A stretch of DNA of 64,000 nucleotides from positions 30,684,256 through 30,748,255 of the forward strand of contig NC_061508.1 in NCBI RefSeq assembly GCF_022539505.1. The letters run 5' to 3'. The stretch comes from Lolium rigidum (taxonomy: Eukaryota > Streptophyta > Magnoliopsida > Poales > Poaceae). Below, one piece after another: positions 46,228-57,801 of the stretch. Position 1 is the stretch's first letter. Every line of letters begins with the position of its first letter. The notes beneath the pieces are model-generated. The model searched no databases, was not told the DNA's origin, and saw only the letters and a program-made list of their open reading frames with translations. A program made the translations under genes and the position numbers.

Positions 46228-46599
46228 GAGCACCTTTAGCCGCGTCCCCCAAAGGGATTTGGGGCATGGCGGACAAAAAAACGTTCCCAGCCATGTCCCC
46301 CAAAGCCTTTTTTTTGTCCGACGCGGCCCGATACGGTGTTCAGCGCCCCTAGCCCGTCCCCGCTACACAGGGGACGCTCCGGGGACGCCGGATACAACGA
46401 AAAGCGAGGCAGGGAGTGGCGGGACCGACGCGTCAGCGGCACATTGAAGTTTAACCTACCCGTCGCCTACCTCGCGACGGAAGTTATTGGCGCGCAGTGA
46501 CGGTGCAGTTCCCGCAGAGGCGCAGCGAAGCGTCTCGTCGCACCTAGCTTTGCGTGCCGGCGTTAATGAGCGCCACCGCTCCCCCGCCTCCCTCCGGCC

Positions 46600-46607
46600 T
46601 ATAAAAA
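46600..46607 (+). promoter_or_regulatory. TATA box of the B3-like gene
   Basis: TATAAAAA about 94 bp before the ATG at 46694, followed by a C/T-rich leader. This is a good core-promoter match. Confidence 0.6.
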
Positions 46608-46693
46608 GGGCCGCTATATCATCGTCCCTCTCACACACAAATCCTAGCGCCCCTCTCCCAACCCTAGCCGCCACCATCTCAAGAGTCGATTCC

Positions 46694-47167
46694 ATGGCTG
46701 GTAGAGGCGGAGGCCGAGGTCACGGCTGTGGTCGTGATCGTGGTCGCGGCAGAGCTGCACACTCGTCGTCGCATGCGACGCCGTCATCTTCATCGTCGGA
46801 TCTGCAAGAGGAGGAGCGGTGGGTGGTGTTCGAGTTTGTCGTCTTCCACAAGGGCGATCCACATGGCATCCAGAGGCTACCGATCACGTTCACCAACTTC
46901 GTCGCCGGCGATGAGCCAGGATCGCTGCATCTGCGGGAGGCTGCGTGCGGCTACTGTCGGTGGATCGTGGACGTGATCTACGGCGCGCGCGGAAAGATGT
47001 ACCTCCACATCGGCTGGGAGAAGTTCTCGCGCTACCACCAACTCGAAGCCGGCTTCGTACTCATGTTCTCCTACCTTGGCGAGGGGGATATGAGCGTCAA
47101 GGTCTTCGACGAGACGCGCTGCTGGCGACACTACCACGGCGACAGCGCCGGGGAGGATGAAGGTTGA
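46694..47167 (+). CDS. B3-domain-like protein
   Basis: 157 residues. The N-terminus is Gly/Arg-rich (MAGRGGGRGHGCGRDRGRGR), then a Ser-rich linker, then a compact domain: RWVVFEFVVFHKGDPHGIQR, LPITFTNFVAGD, CGYCRWIVDVIYGARGKMYL, GWEKFSRYHQLEAGFVLMFS, and DMSVKVFDETRC. The order Trp...Phe...Gly-x-x-x-Phe-x-Phe-Tyr and the final beta strand recall the C-terminal half of plant B3 DNA-binding domains. A TATA box and leader precede it. Similar genes are abundant in Triticeae and here it sits in a TIR element, so it is likely a mobile family rather than a conserved regulator. DNA binding is inferred. Confidence 0.6.
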   Translation: MAGRGGGRGHGCGRDRGRGRAAHSSSHATPSSSSSDLQEEERWVVFEFVVFHKGDPHGIQRLPITFTNFVAGDEPGSLHLREAACGYCRWIVDVIYGARGKMYLHIGWEKFSRYHQLEAGFVLMFSYLGEGDMSVKVFDETRCWRHYHGDSAGEDEG

Positions 47168-47438
47168 GTGTTGTTTCTTCGCAGCGAAAATAGGCACGGA
47201 GGTTTCTGGTTGTTCTTCCTCGAAAGAACCAACAGGGGCACCGTCAACAGCTGAATTTTCCAGTTTGGGTGACTGGGTGTGCCTGCGAGTGTTCTTTCTT
47301 GGCAGCAAACATACGAAACCTGCGATGCCAACACTAGTTAGGTTTAGTTATTTTACAATGTTTTATATTTGTGTCAACCATGGTTCAAACTTTGTATTAG
47401 TGTATGGAAAACCATGTTCCAAATTATATATTCGTGTA

Positions 47439-48751
47439 AACCTTGGAAATAGCAACACAGAATCTCATAGAGCATAATTGTAGTACCTTATAAAGCAAAA
47501 GCATGTACTATGATGAAGCTGGTTAATAGTCCATTACCCATTTGGAAAAACAATGGGCAGTTTTGTGTGCAAACTGGAGAGCAATATTTTCTTTCGCACA
47601 AGGTAGACTCATCATTAAGAAAAAGTGAATAGAAATATTGTGTATAGGACTAAAGACTAACACACCCCAGAGAATAGATTCTGTTAACCGATAAGAGTTA
47701 CTCCACGTTGGAGACTAATAATAATAAAGAACCTCTTTTGACATGAAGCTCTAAATTGTTCTCTTGTGAAGAAGAAATAAAGTTGAAATAACAATTTATT
47801 TAAAGGTCATGTACCTATATATAAGCGTATTTATCATAAGGATTTTCTTTCATGAAGAACTATCATAGGTGAATGAATATTATCCCAAGTAAAATGGAAA
47901 TAAAATGGAACTTCCGCTCCTACATAATTACAAACTATTGTAGGTGTGTTTGATTCATGTTGATGGTGTGTTTTATATAGTCATAACATGTACTGCACAA
48001 AAGACCAATGTGTACCTTCAGAAGCTGTACAAAAAGAACTGCAGCATCACAACTTGTTCACACCAAATTTGAGGTTCCAGTTATTCAAGATGAAGACAAA
48101 AAGCAATTCACTGAATGCAGTTACCTTCAGAAGCAATAAAATCAAAGGAATTAGAGAATTAAGATAAATATGATTGGCGAATTTACTTACGGTAAAAAAT
48201 GTACAAACCTTTCAAATAAGAAATATAACCTCTAGACATCTTAGTAGGCTGACAATCTACCATCACCGAAGCCCAGGTGGTAAACCACGCCGTCCACACA
48301 CCAATCTCAAGCTATGTTAGTTCATACAAAAACTTTATCCAAGAGTAAACAACCAAAGAATAATACATGCAAAGAGATATTTTTAAACCTGAATCTTCAT
48401 ATAAGAACTGTCCAAAATTGAAGGATCGGAAAAAGGAAAATAGGGTAGACCAGATCAAGGAAAAGAAGAAACATGTCGCAGCCTAAATCCAGTTGAGATG
48501 AGGACTCCAAAGGACGAATAACTTGTCATGCCAAGATTCGGTCAAAGTGAACTTGTGTCTGCCGCCGCTCTCAGGAAGAGGGCCTTGGGCCGAGGGCAGC
48601 AACACCGCACATGTTAGGTACCATAAATCATTTCTTTTAATTCTAAGTGTTCCAACCGAACAGATAGTATTCTGTCGAACATGTAGTAGAACTGTGGAAG
48701 TGTATTATTGCAGCACATGTGCTCTTTCGGTCCAGTAATATATGGTTGTCA
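47439..48751. repeat. Duplicated non-coding segment, copy 2
   Basis: Collinear with 3939-5500 apart from a 250-bp gap at about 48378. It ends at GGTTGTCA, followed by a CACTA terminus. The 71-codon ORF is also open here (48523-48738). Confidence 0.8.
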
Positions 48752-49730
48752 CACTAGTAGAAATATGGCCTTTTGCACCGGTTGGTAATGGCCATATGCA
48801 CCGGATGGCCAACCGGTGCAAACCATCCGGTGCAAAAGGGGCCTTTTGCACCGGTTCGTTTATGAACCGGTGCTAAAGGGGTCTCCACGTGGCCGGCTGT
48901 GGCCTGTGGGGCGCTGGGCGGGGGAGCTTTTGCACCGGTTCGTAATACGAACCGGTGCTAAAGGGTCTGCCGCGGCAGAAAAACGTCCCAAAACGCTGCC
49001 GCGGCAGAAAAACACTTTTTTTGAATTATTTTCTACTCCCTTTTTTTTCTTTTTTCGGAATTTCTAATATTTTAGTTATTTCACAAGGTTAGTCTCTAAC
49101 TACCCTTATCTCTAATCCAATTACTTACTCATGCTCAAACTTCCCGCTCGGTCACCCATCCTCCCACTACTCTAGCACTAGCACGCTTAACTTCCAAGTT
49201 CCTTTCCATCCCGCATCCAAGTGCTTCGCGCGCATGTATGTGATAGTAGTATCATATCAATCCTATTAACATATCGATCGATGTCATATTTCTTTATTGT
49301 TCGAATTTCAAATAATTATTTTAATAAACCAAAGTAATGTTGTAATAATAATCTTGAATAAATAAATAAACATTAACTTTATAATTTGTATTATTTTTAA
49401 TTATTTTCAATTTTTCAATTTTCAAATTTTTTTTGCCAAACCTAAAACCTAAAAATTTGAAAATCTTATAATTTGCTAAAAGTAATAGCAAACTTTATGC
49501 AGGATGCAATTATTAATTTTAATTTTAAAAAATAAAAAAATATGAAATCCTAAATTTCTGGAAAAAAACTAAAATCTTCCTGCTTTCATATTTTCATTTG
49601 GAATTTTCAAAATCTAAAAATTTCTGTATCATTTTCTTTTCTATTTTACAGTGTTAAAAAAGGCGATCCACGGGGGGGGGGTGGAGGTGCGTGGGGAGCA
49701 GAAAAACCTTTTGCACCGGTTCGTGTTACG
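48752..49730 (+). mobile_element. CACTA transposon, left-terminal fragment
   Basis: Starts CACTAGTAGAAATATGGCC after TCA (48749-48751). Subterminal motifs TTTGCACCGGTTCG and complement recur (48770-48970, and again at 49707-49727), some forming hairpins. An AT-rich interior follows. It breaks off at 49730 without a right end and joins the tRNA-synthetase relic. Subterminal motifs differ from the CACTA at 1-486, so it is another family. Confidence 0.85.
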
Positions 49731-50765
49731 ACGGGCAATATCTATTGAGCACATAGCGAAACAAATCCGAAATATATAGCCTCCACATCATATAGAAGAT
49801 GTGTCTTGGTGAAAGTGTGCAAGGGAGTAAGGCAACATTGAAAGGTTAAGGATTACGGAACAATAGACACTCGTATGTTCACATCCGGAAGAACATTCAA
49901 TGCAAACAAGCACCTTCGCGAGACTTCGGCAGACCAACTGCAAAACCAGAAATGAATCGGCAAGCCCGAGCCAGGAGAAGTCGCTGAGGACCACCTCCTC
50001 AGTCTTCTTGGTGGAGCGCTTGATGTCAGTATCCGCGATGCGGAGGACAAACTTCCCGCTTCTAGAGCGCGCGATGATGTGGTTGTATAACCTGGTGCGC
50101 AGTTAGCCGTCAGGGCTCCTCGCCTCCTCGTCGGTGCGGGACATCCAGCCCTCGCATCGAATTCGGGTGCCCCACTGCATGCGGTAGAAAGTGTGAGGAG
50201 GCGAAAGTGTTCTACTCGATGGCGGGTTTACCGCTCCACTCGTCGGAGGCGGGGGGTTGAAGTGGAGGATCCTGGGCAAGTCCTCGCCGTCCACGGTCTT
50301 GAATCTCATGCAGCTCCATCATGAACTGCGCGATCATGACAAGCTCATCCCCCTCCTTGACCAGTATGAGCCCTCACGGCAGCTCCATGGCCCGGCCACT
50401 GGCCCGGAATTCGGCGTTGGTGAGCACGATCAAGTGCGGAGACATGCTCCCCTCCTCCTTCTCCTCGACGTCCGTCGCGTCGAGCAAAGACGCCAGGATT
50501 CGTGAGGATGGCAAAAACGCGGGCCCCGGCAGCTGTGGCCTCGGCGGCGACTTATGGAGGGAGCTGCCGAAGCGGGAGGAGTTGAGGCGGCCAAGGTGAA
50601 CCCTAGACTCGGGAGAAAGCAGAGAGAAGAAAGAGAGAAGGGTTGGGTTGCGGCCAGCCGGATCCGACGAGCTGCAAGTGAGCCGGTGCTCAGCGCCTCT
50701 GTTATACGCTAGCCCACACGGCGATCCGCGTCAAATCGCTGAGAAGCCAGGGATGGCAACAGCAT
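49731..50765 (-). pseudogene. Glutamyl-tRNA synthetase relic, copy 2
   Basis: Same relic as 21797-22785. The 47-residue synthetase-like stretch is at 50102-49962 and has the same Ala in place of Glu in the IADTD segment, so that change preceded the duplication. Upstream frames contain stops. Copy 2 has extra sequence at about 50335-50400 compared with copy 1. Confidence 0.65.
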
Positions 50766-50839
50766 TAAGGGTATGTTTGGTTTGAGCCCCAACTTGCCCC
50801 GCCAAAATTTTGGCATGACCAAATCAAGGGCATGACCAA

Positions 50840-51072
50840 GGGTAGGTTTGGTTTGTAGCCGGAGCTAGCCCGACCAAATAATTGGTACGTCCCGTGACCC
50901 CGGGCTGCTGCTTGGTTTAGCTCCAAAATATTGGCTAGCCCGCTCCGCTCCGTGTATGTCGGTTCACTTTTTTGCCAAATCTTGGGCGAAGTGAGGGCGG
51001 GCAAATCCCGCGCCAAAAATTTGGTAAGGCGAAAATTGGTAGGGTGCAGTGGGGCTAGAACCAAACGCACCC
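50840..51072. mobile_element. Nested Tourist-like MITE
   Basis: Starts GGGTAGGTTTGGTTTGTAGCC and ends, read inversely, GGGTGCGTTTGGTTCTAGCC. CAA occurs on both sides (50837-50839 and 51073-51075). The 233-bp size and TIR fit Tourist-like MITEs, although CAA is less usual than TTA/TAA. Confidence 0.5.
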
Positions 51073-51273
51073 CAAAATTTTGGTTCGTATCCGTTGTTTG
51101 GATGGTATCCAACGCACCTTCCAAAATTTTGGCAAAATGGATATTTTTTTTTTTGAAAATGGATAATATATTAGGCAAGCAAGCCGCCTCATTAAAAACC
51201 TTCCAGTCCCCTTCGGTACCCTGAAAGGAAAAGAGTGCGTGTGAAACTTGCTGCCGGAACCACAAGTACAATT

Positions 51274-54200
51274 ACAAGTTTGTGAGCAGGGTCACATCCC
51301 TAAAAACAAAAGGTAAAATAAACTCTGGGGGCTCATCTACCCAACTAAGAATCTCCTTAGAGCTAAAAGCAAACCTAGCTAACTCATGAGCCACCTGGTT
51401 AGCCTCCTCATATTACGGTGCACAAGCTGTAAATCCATAACTTCACTTGCCTTACGGAAACAATCCGCTAAAATAGCCGTATAAGGACCATTAATATCCA
51501 TCTCTCCGAGTGCAAGCCAAGATCAATTCCGGTGAATCCGATTCAATTATACATGAAGAGCACCCGAATTTATCCAAAAATTCCAAACCTTTCAGCATAG
51601 CATATGCTTCCGCGATCGTTGCGCATAAGAGATTCTCAAGGGGGCACGCCATACCCCCCAAAACCTCACCCTTCTCATTTCTAAGCACGGCTCCAGCCGA
51701 TCCCGATCCATTCACCATATAGGATGCATCAACATTTAACTTGAATTTTCCACTAGGAGGTTTCTTCCGGATTATATCTTTGGCAACATGTGCACTCGTC
51801 GCAGCTTCATAGTTTGCCGTAATTGCATTGATTGCAAACGCAGTATTTTTCGGCGGACTAACAGTTTCACCCTTTACTATTTCCCTTCTTTGCCACCAAA
51901 TATACCAACTGGCCACGGCTATTATTTCATGTGAATGCACCTTATCAATATGTGTTATCTCTTTTTTCGGCGATCTTAGAATATGCTCCAAGACTACTGA
52001 ACCTGACCGGTCAACCTTCATAGCTTGCTCAATCTCCTCCATTAACCCCAATTCTGTCCAAACTTCCTTCGCTCTCTTGCAGCTGAACATAATGTGATTA
52101 ATATCCTCAGGACCAAGCTTACAAACTGGACACTGTGGTGCAACCTTAATATGTCGATCAGCTAGAATCGCCATTCCAGGAAGAACCCCGTGGAGCGCCT
52201 TCCAAAGAAAGATCTTCACCTTGCTTGGGATATTCAGCTTCCACATAATTTCCCATACAGGATTAATTTGTGCCGCCCCTTGACCATCTCTTCTGCGGGT
52301 AGTCTGCCCAAACTGGTCATCCCACTCTAGATGATACGCCGACCGAACGGAGAAAGCATAATTCTTTGTTTTGTTCCAGGCAACAAAATCATCTTGTAAG
52401 TTCTGACTTAGTGGGATACGTAGAATTCTCTCTGCATCAATCTGTAAGAAAATAGATCGGATGAGATCCTCATCCCAAGTATTAGATACTGGATCAATCA
52501 ACTCATTCACTTTTCTTAACACAATATTTCCCTCCTGGAGTACACCCTTCTGCTAGGACTTGAAGGAATCCAGTGATCCTCCCATATATTCACATTCTAC
52601 CCCGTACCAATTCTCCAAATATGTCCCTTTTTAAAAGTTCGCAGCCCCGCTAAGATGCTTTGCCAAGTGTATGAAGATCCTTTTTTTGGTCCTGCCTTTA
52701 GAAGATTAGAATGCGGATAGTATTTGGCCTTTAGCACCCTCGCACAAAGAGACCCCGGATTAGATAATAATCGCCAACTCTGTTTTGCTAGCATCGCCAT
52801 ATTAAAAGTATGAAGGTCACGGAAACCCATCCCTCCTAAATTTTTCGGGATGCACATCTTCCACCATGCAAACCAGTGCATCCTATTTCTTTCTTCTGTA
52901 TCTCCCCACCAAAATCTGGCCATTGCATCATTGATCATTTTGCATAATTGCTTTGGTATCTTAAAAACTCCCATTGCAAAAACAGGAATAGCTCTGGATA
53001 ATAGCCTTCAACAAAATTTCTTTGCCTCCCATAGATAAGAATCTTTCCTTCCATCCTTCCAATCTCTCTATAATTCTTTCCAGTAAATATATAAAACTAT
53101 CAGTACGATCAAGACCCACCATGGATGGCAAACCTAGATATTTATCAGATATGGCCTCAGTCATAATATTTAACTCTTCACAGATTTGGCCTTTTACCTC
53201 CACTTGGACATTCGGACTAAAAAAGATACTGCATTTTGCCTCACTCACCATTTGTCCCGAACTTGCACAGTATTGATCCAACACCTGTCTCAATGAGGTT
53301 GCATTAATTAAATTCGCCTTCATAAGTATTAGGGAATCATCAGCAAAGAGTAAATGAGAAACTGATGGTGCATTCCTGCACACCCGAACACCTTCAATAC
53401 CAAGAACCTCCTCTCTATGAGCCAGAGCAGTAGACAATCCCTCTGCACAAATAAGAAATAAATAGGGTGATAAGGGGTCCCCTTGACGGAGCCCCCTAGT
53501 CGGAATAATTTCTCCCGTTTCTTGATCATTATATCTAACTTTGTATCTCACTGAGCTAATACAAGCCATCAACAACTCAACAAACTCCTTCCGAAAACCC
53601 AGCCTCATCATCATCTTCTCCAAAAATTTCCACTCCACCCGGTCATAGGCCTTGTGCATATCCAGTTTTACCGCACAAAGACCCTCTTTTCCAACCTTCT
53701 TGTTCTTTATTTTATGTAAGCACTCATATGCTATTAAGATGTTATCCGAGATCAGACGGCCCGGAACAAAAGCACTTTGGACTTGTGAGATAATGTCATC
53801 TAGAATCAGCTTCAGCCTTCCCGCAATCATCTTAGATATGACTTTATAAAGAACATTACAGAGGCTAATAGGTCTGAATTGGGTAATACTTTCTGGCGCT
53901 TCAACCTTTGGAATCAGCACAATAACTGTATCATTCCACCCAGCCGGTATACACTTCTTATTTATCGCTTCCAAAACTTCTTCAGTCAGTTTAGCACCCA
54001 AAATATTCCAGCATTTTTTGAAGAATAGGGCATGAAGCCCATCCGAACCAGGAGCTTTCATATCCCCAATAGAAAACAGGGCCTTCTTTACTTCTTCAGC
54101 TGTATAAGGCTTAAGGAGAGAAGTATTCATCTCTTCCGTCACCCTTGGCGTTACCAGTTGTATCAAGCCCGGGTCAGGCTCCTCCACTTCGGTGGCAAAC

Positions 54201-55393
54201 AAACCCGCAAAATAACCAGAGATATGAGGATTCAACTGATCTTTACTTTCAAGAATATCCCCATTTGCATTCTTCAGATTCTTGATTTTATTCCTCTGTC
54301 TTCTACTTGAAGCAAAATTATGGAAGAAATTTGTGTTTTTGTCTCCGAATTGTAACCATTTTACCCTGCTTCTCTGTGCCCAGAAAAGTTCTTCTTGCTC
54401 CAATAACTTCTCTATTTCCTTTGCTAATTCTTTTTCTCTTGCTATATTCACATCAGAAATATCACTGCGAGTTATCTCTTCAAGTTCTCTTTTAACCGAT
54501 TTGATTCTTTTCTGTGGCTTCTTCAGCACAGTTCTATCCCATCTATGCAAATTATCATGCACAAGAGCTAGTCTACTAGCAAGCCCGTTGTGATCCAAAT
54601 ACTCCGACGCTTGCCAAGCATCATCAACCAATTCAGTAAAGTTTTTCTCTTTCAGCCATCGAGCTTCAAATCTAAGAACAAAAGGGCCTCTATTTTCTTG
54701 TCTTTGCTCTTCACCAAATTTCAAAAGAATAGGTCTGTGGTCTGACCATTCATAATTCAAATTTTCCACCATAGCGTTCGGGAATTTTATTCTCCATTCA
54801 TCACACGCCAAAGCACGGTCCAATCTTTCCCTAATACCACCTCTATGCCAAGTGAATTTATCTCCTGTGTACCCAAGATCAGACAGACCACAATCAGCCA
54901 AAGCATCTTGGAACGCCTTCATGCATTGATTTGGTCTCGGCCTGCCTCCCTCCTATTCAAATTGATACAGGATCTCATTAATATCTCCAATCACCACCCA
55001 CGGCATTGTAGTTACAGACCGTAGCTCTCTCAAGCGATCCCAAGTTAGGTGTTTATCAGCCCATCTAGGTTCACCATAAAAACCTGTAAATCTCCACATA
55101 TTTTCCTGATTAGTACCAATAAAGACATCAATGTAGTTCATAGTTTTATAACGTAGAGTCACTACAACATCCTTTTTCCAAAGCAACAATAAACCTCCCT
55201 TCCGAGAGTCACTAGATACTACCTCTTTATAATCCATTTTTAATCTCTTCTTCAGACACTCCGCAGGCCATTCATCTAAATGTGTCTCCATCAAAAAGAT
55301 TACATCTGCATCTTGACGCTTCTGGATATCCACCAGCGCCGTTACAGCCGTGGTCTTAAGAAAACCACGGCCGTTATAACTTAGGAGTTTCAT
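51274..55393 (-). pseudogene. LINE ORF2: endonuclease, reverse transcriptase, RNase H
   Basis: Endonuclease (55393-54700): MKLLSYNGRGF, FLMETHLDEWP, WVVIGDINEI and EWSDHRPILL, the APE-type order. RT: QFRPISLCNVLYKVISKMI, SAFVPGRLISDNILIAYE, AVKLDMHKAYDRVEW, GLRQGDPLSPYLF and LLFADDSLI (catalytic Asp pair). Then the zf-RVT region (FLWKALHGVLPGMAILADRH, CPVCKLGPEDINHIMFSC) and RNase H (KLNVDASYMVNGSGSAGAVL, IESDSPELI). Breaks: in-frame TAG at 54953, frameshift near 52985, TAG at 52597, shifts near 52530, 51490 and 51420. Together they make it non-autonomous as read. ORF2's ATG overlaps the ORF1 stop. Confidence 0.9.
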
Positions 55394-56843
55394 TGCTCCC
55401 GGACAACCTCCATCCCGGAGGTCGCCGATAAAAGGTTTCCACTATTGTTAGTGGTATGCTGATCTTCATCTGTCCTTGTTCTCTTTGGAGCCTGGACTTT
55501 CCCCGGAGTATCACCTGATTTATTCCCATGTTCGCTGTTGGCATTATCAAAAATACCAACCATATCAGATACTTTACCTCCAGAACCAGTAAGAAGCAAA
55601 GTGCCATTCTTAATCATTGGGTCATCAAAGCTTAGCCTTTTACGAGAATTAAGTTCCTCCCTTGCTATCCCAACGACAGAACCTCCACCACCATCTTTAC
55701 CCATAGTCTGATTCTCCCAAGCAAAAGGGTTATGGTCACTCCTTCTCCCCCTGCCTCTTCCACCAAAAGAAGCGCGTCCAGGTTCCGATCCCCGACCAGT
55801 ACCCCTTCCACGCCCCAAACCTCGGCCTCCCCTGCTAACATAAAATCTCCCCACTCAAACTTAGATTCATCATGGACCCCATCCCCACATTCTTCATGCC
55901 AATGTCCCAGGTGTCCACACTTAAAACAGAAATTTGGCAGTTTTTCGTACTTGATCTGATACCATTCTTTTTTATTATCCTTTGTCATCGACACAAACCT
56001 TGTTAGCTTCTTCGTGACATCTAGTTTAACGTGGATTCTAACAAACTCTCCAACATAACCCGCTGGTAACTTGATTTGCACTTCTCTTATTTCACCCATA
56101 TTTCTGCACATCCCACGTATGACATGATCTTTCAACAACATATCCGGTAATTTCAGAACCTGGGCCCATACAGAAACTTTATCGAGAGTAACTAGTCTAG
56201 GATTTGTGAAGCCATCATATTCCTCAATCAACACAGCTTGGTTTCTAAACATCCACGGACCCTGTAACATCACCTTATTCCAATCCCCAAGGCAAGAAAA
56301 TTGTATAGTAAACAGATTATCATCAATTTTCCTCCAAGCTACATCTTTCGCAGGGTTCCATGCCGATCGCATATCCGCGTAAAGAGCACTAGGGCTAAAC
56401 CCTCGTTCAGTATGTACCTTAGCAATGGCGAGCCACTTTGCTTTTGCCTCATGATCTTCCACTTCTTCTTCCCAGACGAACCCCGCATCTTCCTCCTCAT
56501 CAAGGTTTAGACGATCCAGTAGATCCTCAACCCTCAGCCCCGGGCGATCAGGGCCTCCAGATGGTTTTGATCCCGATCCCTTCTCTGAATCCCGAACCCT
56601 ACCAGGGTCCCCATCCTTCTCCCGCATCTCTTCTCCCCTCAATCCGGTGCGAGACTCATCTGCTGCCCGGTCCTTATTCGAATCACGTCCCTTCTCTGAG
56701 TCCTTCACGCCTTCCATCATGGGAGGCGAGCAGGATCCCCCCCGTAGTCCCCGCTTGGACGGAGGCCAGCAAAAACTCACGACGACGCCGCCGTCGGAGG
56801 AAAGAGAAACCCTAGTTTTTTCGCTAGGGGAAAGAGCAACCAA
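55390..56843 (-). pseudogene. LINE ORF1: RNA-binding Gag-like protein with CCHC knuckle
   Basis: The minus-strand frame from 56843 has an acidic N-terminal part, a DUF4283-like region (WLAIAKVHTERGFSPSALYA, LFTIQFSCLGDWNKVMLQGP, WMFRNQAVLIEEYDG) and the knuckle CFKCGHLGHWHEEC (Cys-x2-Cys-x4-His-x4-Cys). A one-base shift near 55855 moves the Gly/Arg-rich tail (GGRGLGRGRGTGRG) into another frame, which ends at 55390. The true start may be the downstream Met (MMEGVKDSEK). It would coat LINE RNA. Confidence 0.85.
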
Positions 56844-57801
56844 ACCAAGGCTTTTCGCGGCAAAATGGATATTTTATTTGGTTTGCAGCGACCTGTGACT
56901 CCATGACAGAACTCACCACGCTGCGCTGAAAATTGTTGAACATGCCGAGCTGCATGCACTCCATAATCGCAAAAGACAAAGGACCCAGCGCTTAATCAAA
57001 AGCTAAAAGAATCAAACTGTTGTTCTCCATGCACTAGAAGACAAAAAAAGTAAATAGAAAATTACATGGGGCCACCTAGGAGAGAGTGGCAAGTACCACG
57101 CCAATTTTTTGGCGGAGCTTCTCCGCGCCCTCAATTCGCCCGCGCGGCAGCAAGATTAACACAGGCGTGGGGCGGGCGCCGCTGGCGAGCCAAATAATTG
57201 GCACCGATCCAAAACGGGTACCAAAATTTTGGGGCGAGCCAACTTTTTGGTATGGTTAGCTTTGGCTGCAATCCAAACATGCCCTAACTTATTTAGATAA
57301 TTGGGAGGAATTTCTACTAGCTAGCAGGAATTCTCTCCCCGTCTGCTCTTCTGGTGAGTTTGTTTCCATCAAATATATAAATGCTTCCATTGGCTATCCA
57401 CCAGTCGCTCAACACCTGAGGCCTGACAACGTGAGGAGGCCGTAGCATAGCAAACTTCAAAATCAAAGGTCATATGTATATGCAATTTCACATACCAAAC
57501 CACAGGGAGCAAAATATCTTCAAAAATATGTAGTTAGCATCATGCTGATCAAGGTCATACGTGTATGCAATTTCTTAAATGATATTAAGGTGTGCCATTA
57601 TAAAAGAATCAGAATAGGCAACACACAATTAAAACAAACCAAAACGAATGAACCACCATCGATCAAAATTGATGTCACTTTACAACTCTTTCGATCCAAC
57701 TATCTAGTGAATTGAATACTATGTAACTTTACAACTTCACCGGGGCGATGTGGAGATAAAAGTAGCGTTGAAATGACGAGCAAACGCGGCAGGGTGCAGA
57801 T

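Larger units (their letters stand above)
46228..47436. mobile_element. TIR element carrying the B3-like gene, right end lost
   Basis: Starts GAGCACCTTTAGCCGCGTCC with further GTCCCCCAAAG repeats, the same terminus type as at 58623 and 24028. The gene and its 3' tail follow. The right terminus, present in copy 1 near 3756-3883, is absent: the join at 47434-47442 matches a deletion between CGTGTAAAC and AACCTTGG with AAC as microhomology. Confidence 0.6.
51148..56858 (-). mobile_element. L1-type LINE, near full length
   Basis: Reads on the minus strand: ORF1, then ORF2 (endonuclease, RT, zf-RVT, RNase H), then a poly(A) tail seen as T run 51144-51154. A perfect 17-bp target duplication, GGCAAAATGGATATTTT, lies at 51131-51147 and 56859-56875. 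Plant L1 clade. It landed inside the Harbinger-type element, so it is the youngest event in this nest. Several stops and shifts interrupt ORF2. Confidence 0.95.
50769..57284. mobile_element. PIF/Harbinger (Tourist-like) element interrupted by a LINE
   Basis: Ends GGGTATGTTTGGTTTGAGCC and, from the other side, GGGCATGTTTGGATTGCAGCC. TAA flanks both (50766-50768 and 57285-57287), and copy 1 shows the unfilled TAA at 22802. Without the LINE the element is about 0.8 kb and non-coding, rich in CCAAAATTTTGG palindromes. Confidence 0.9.
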
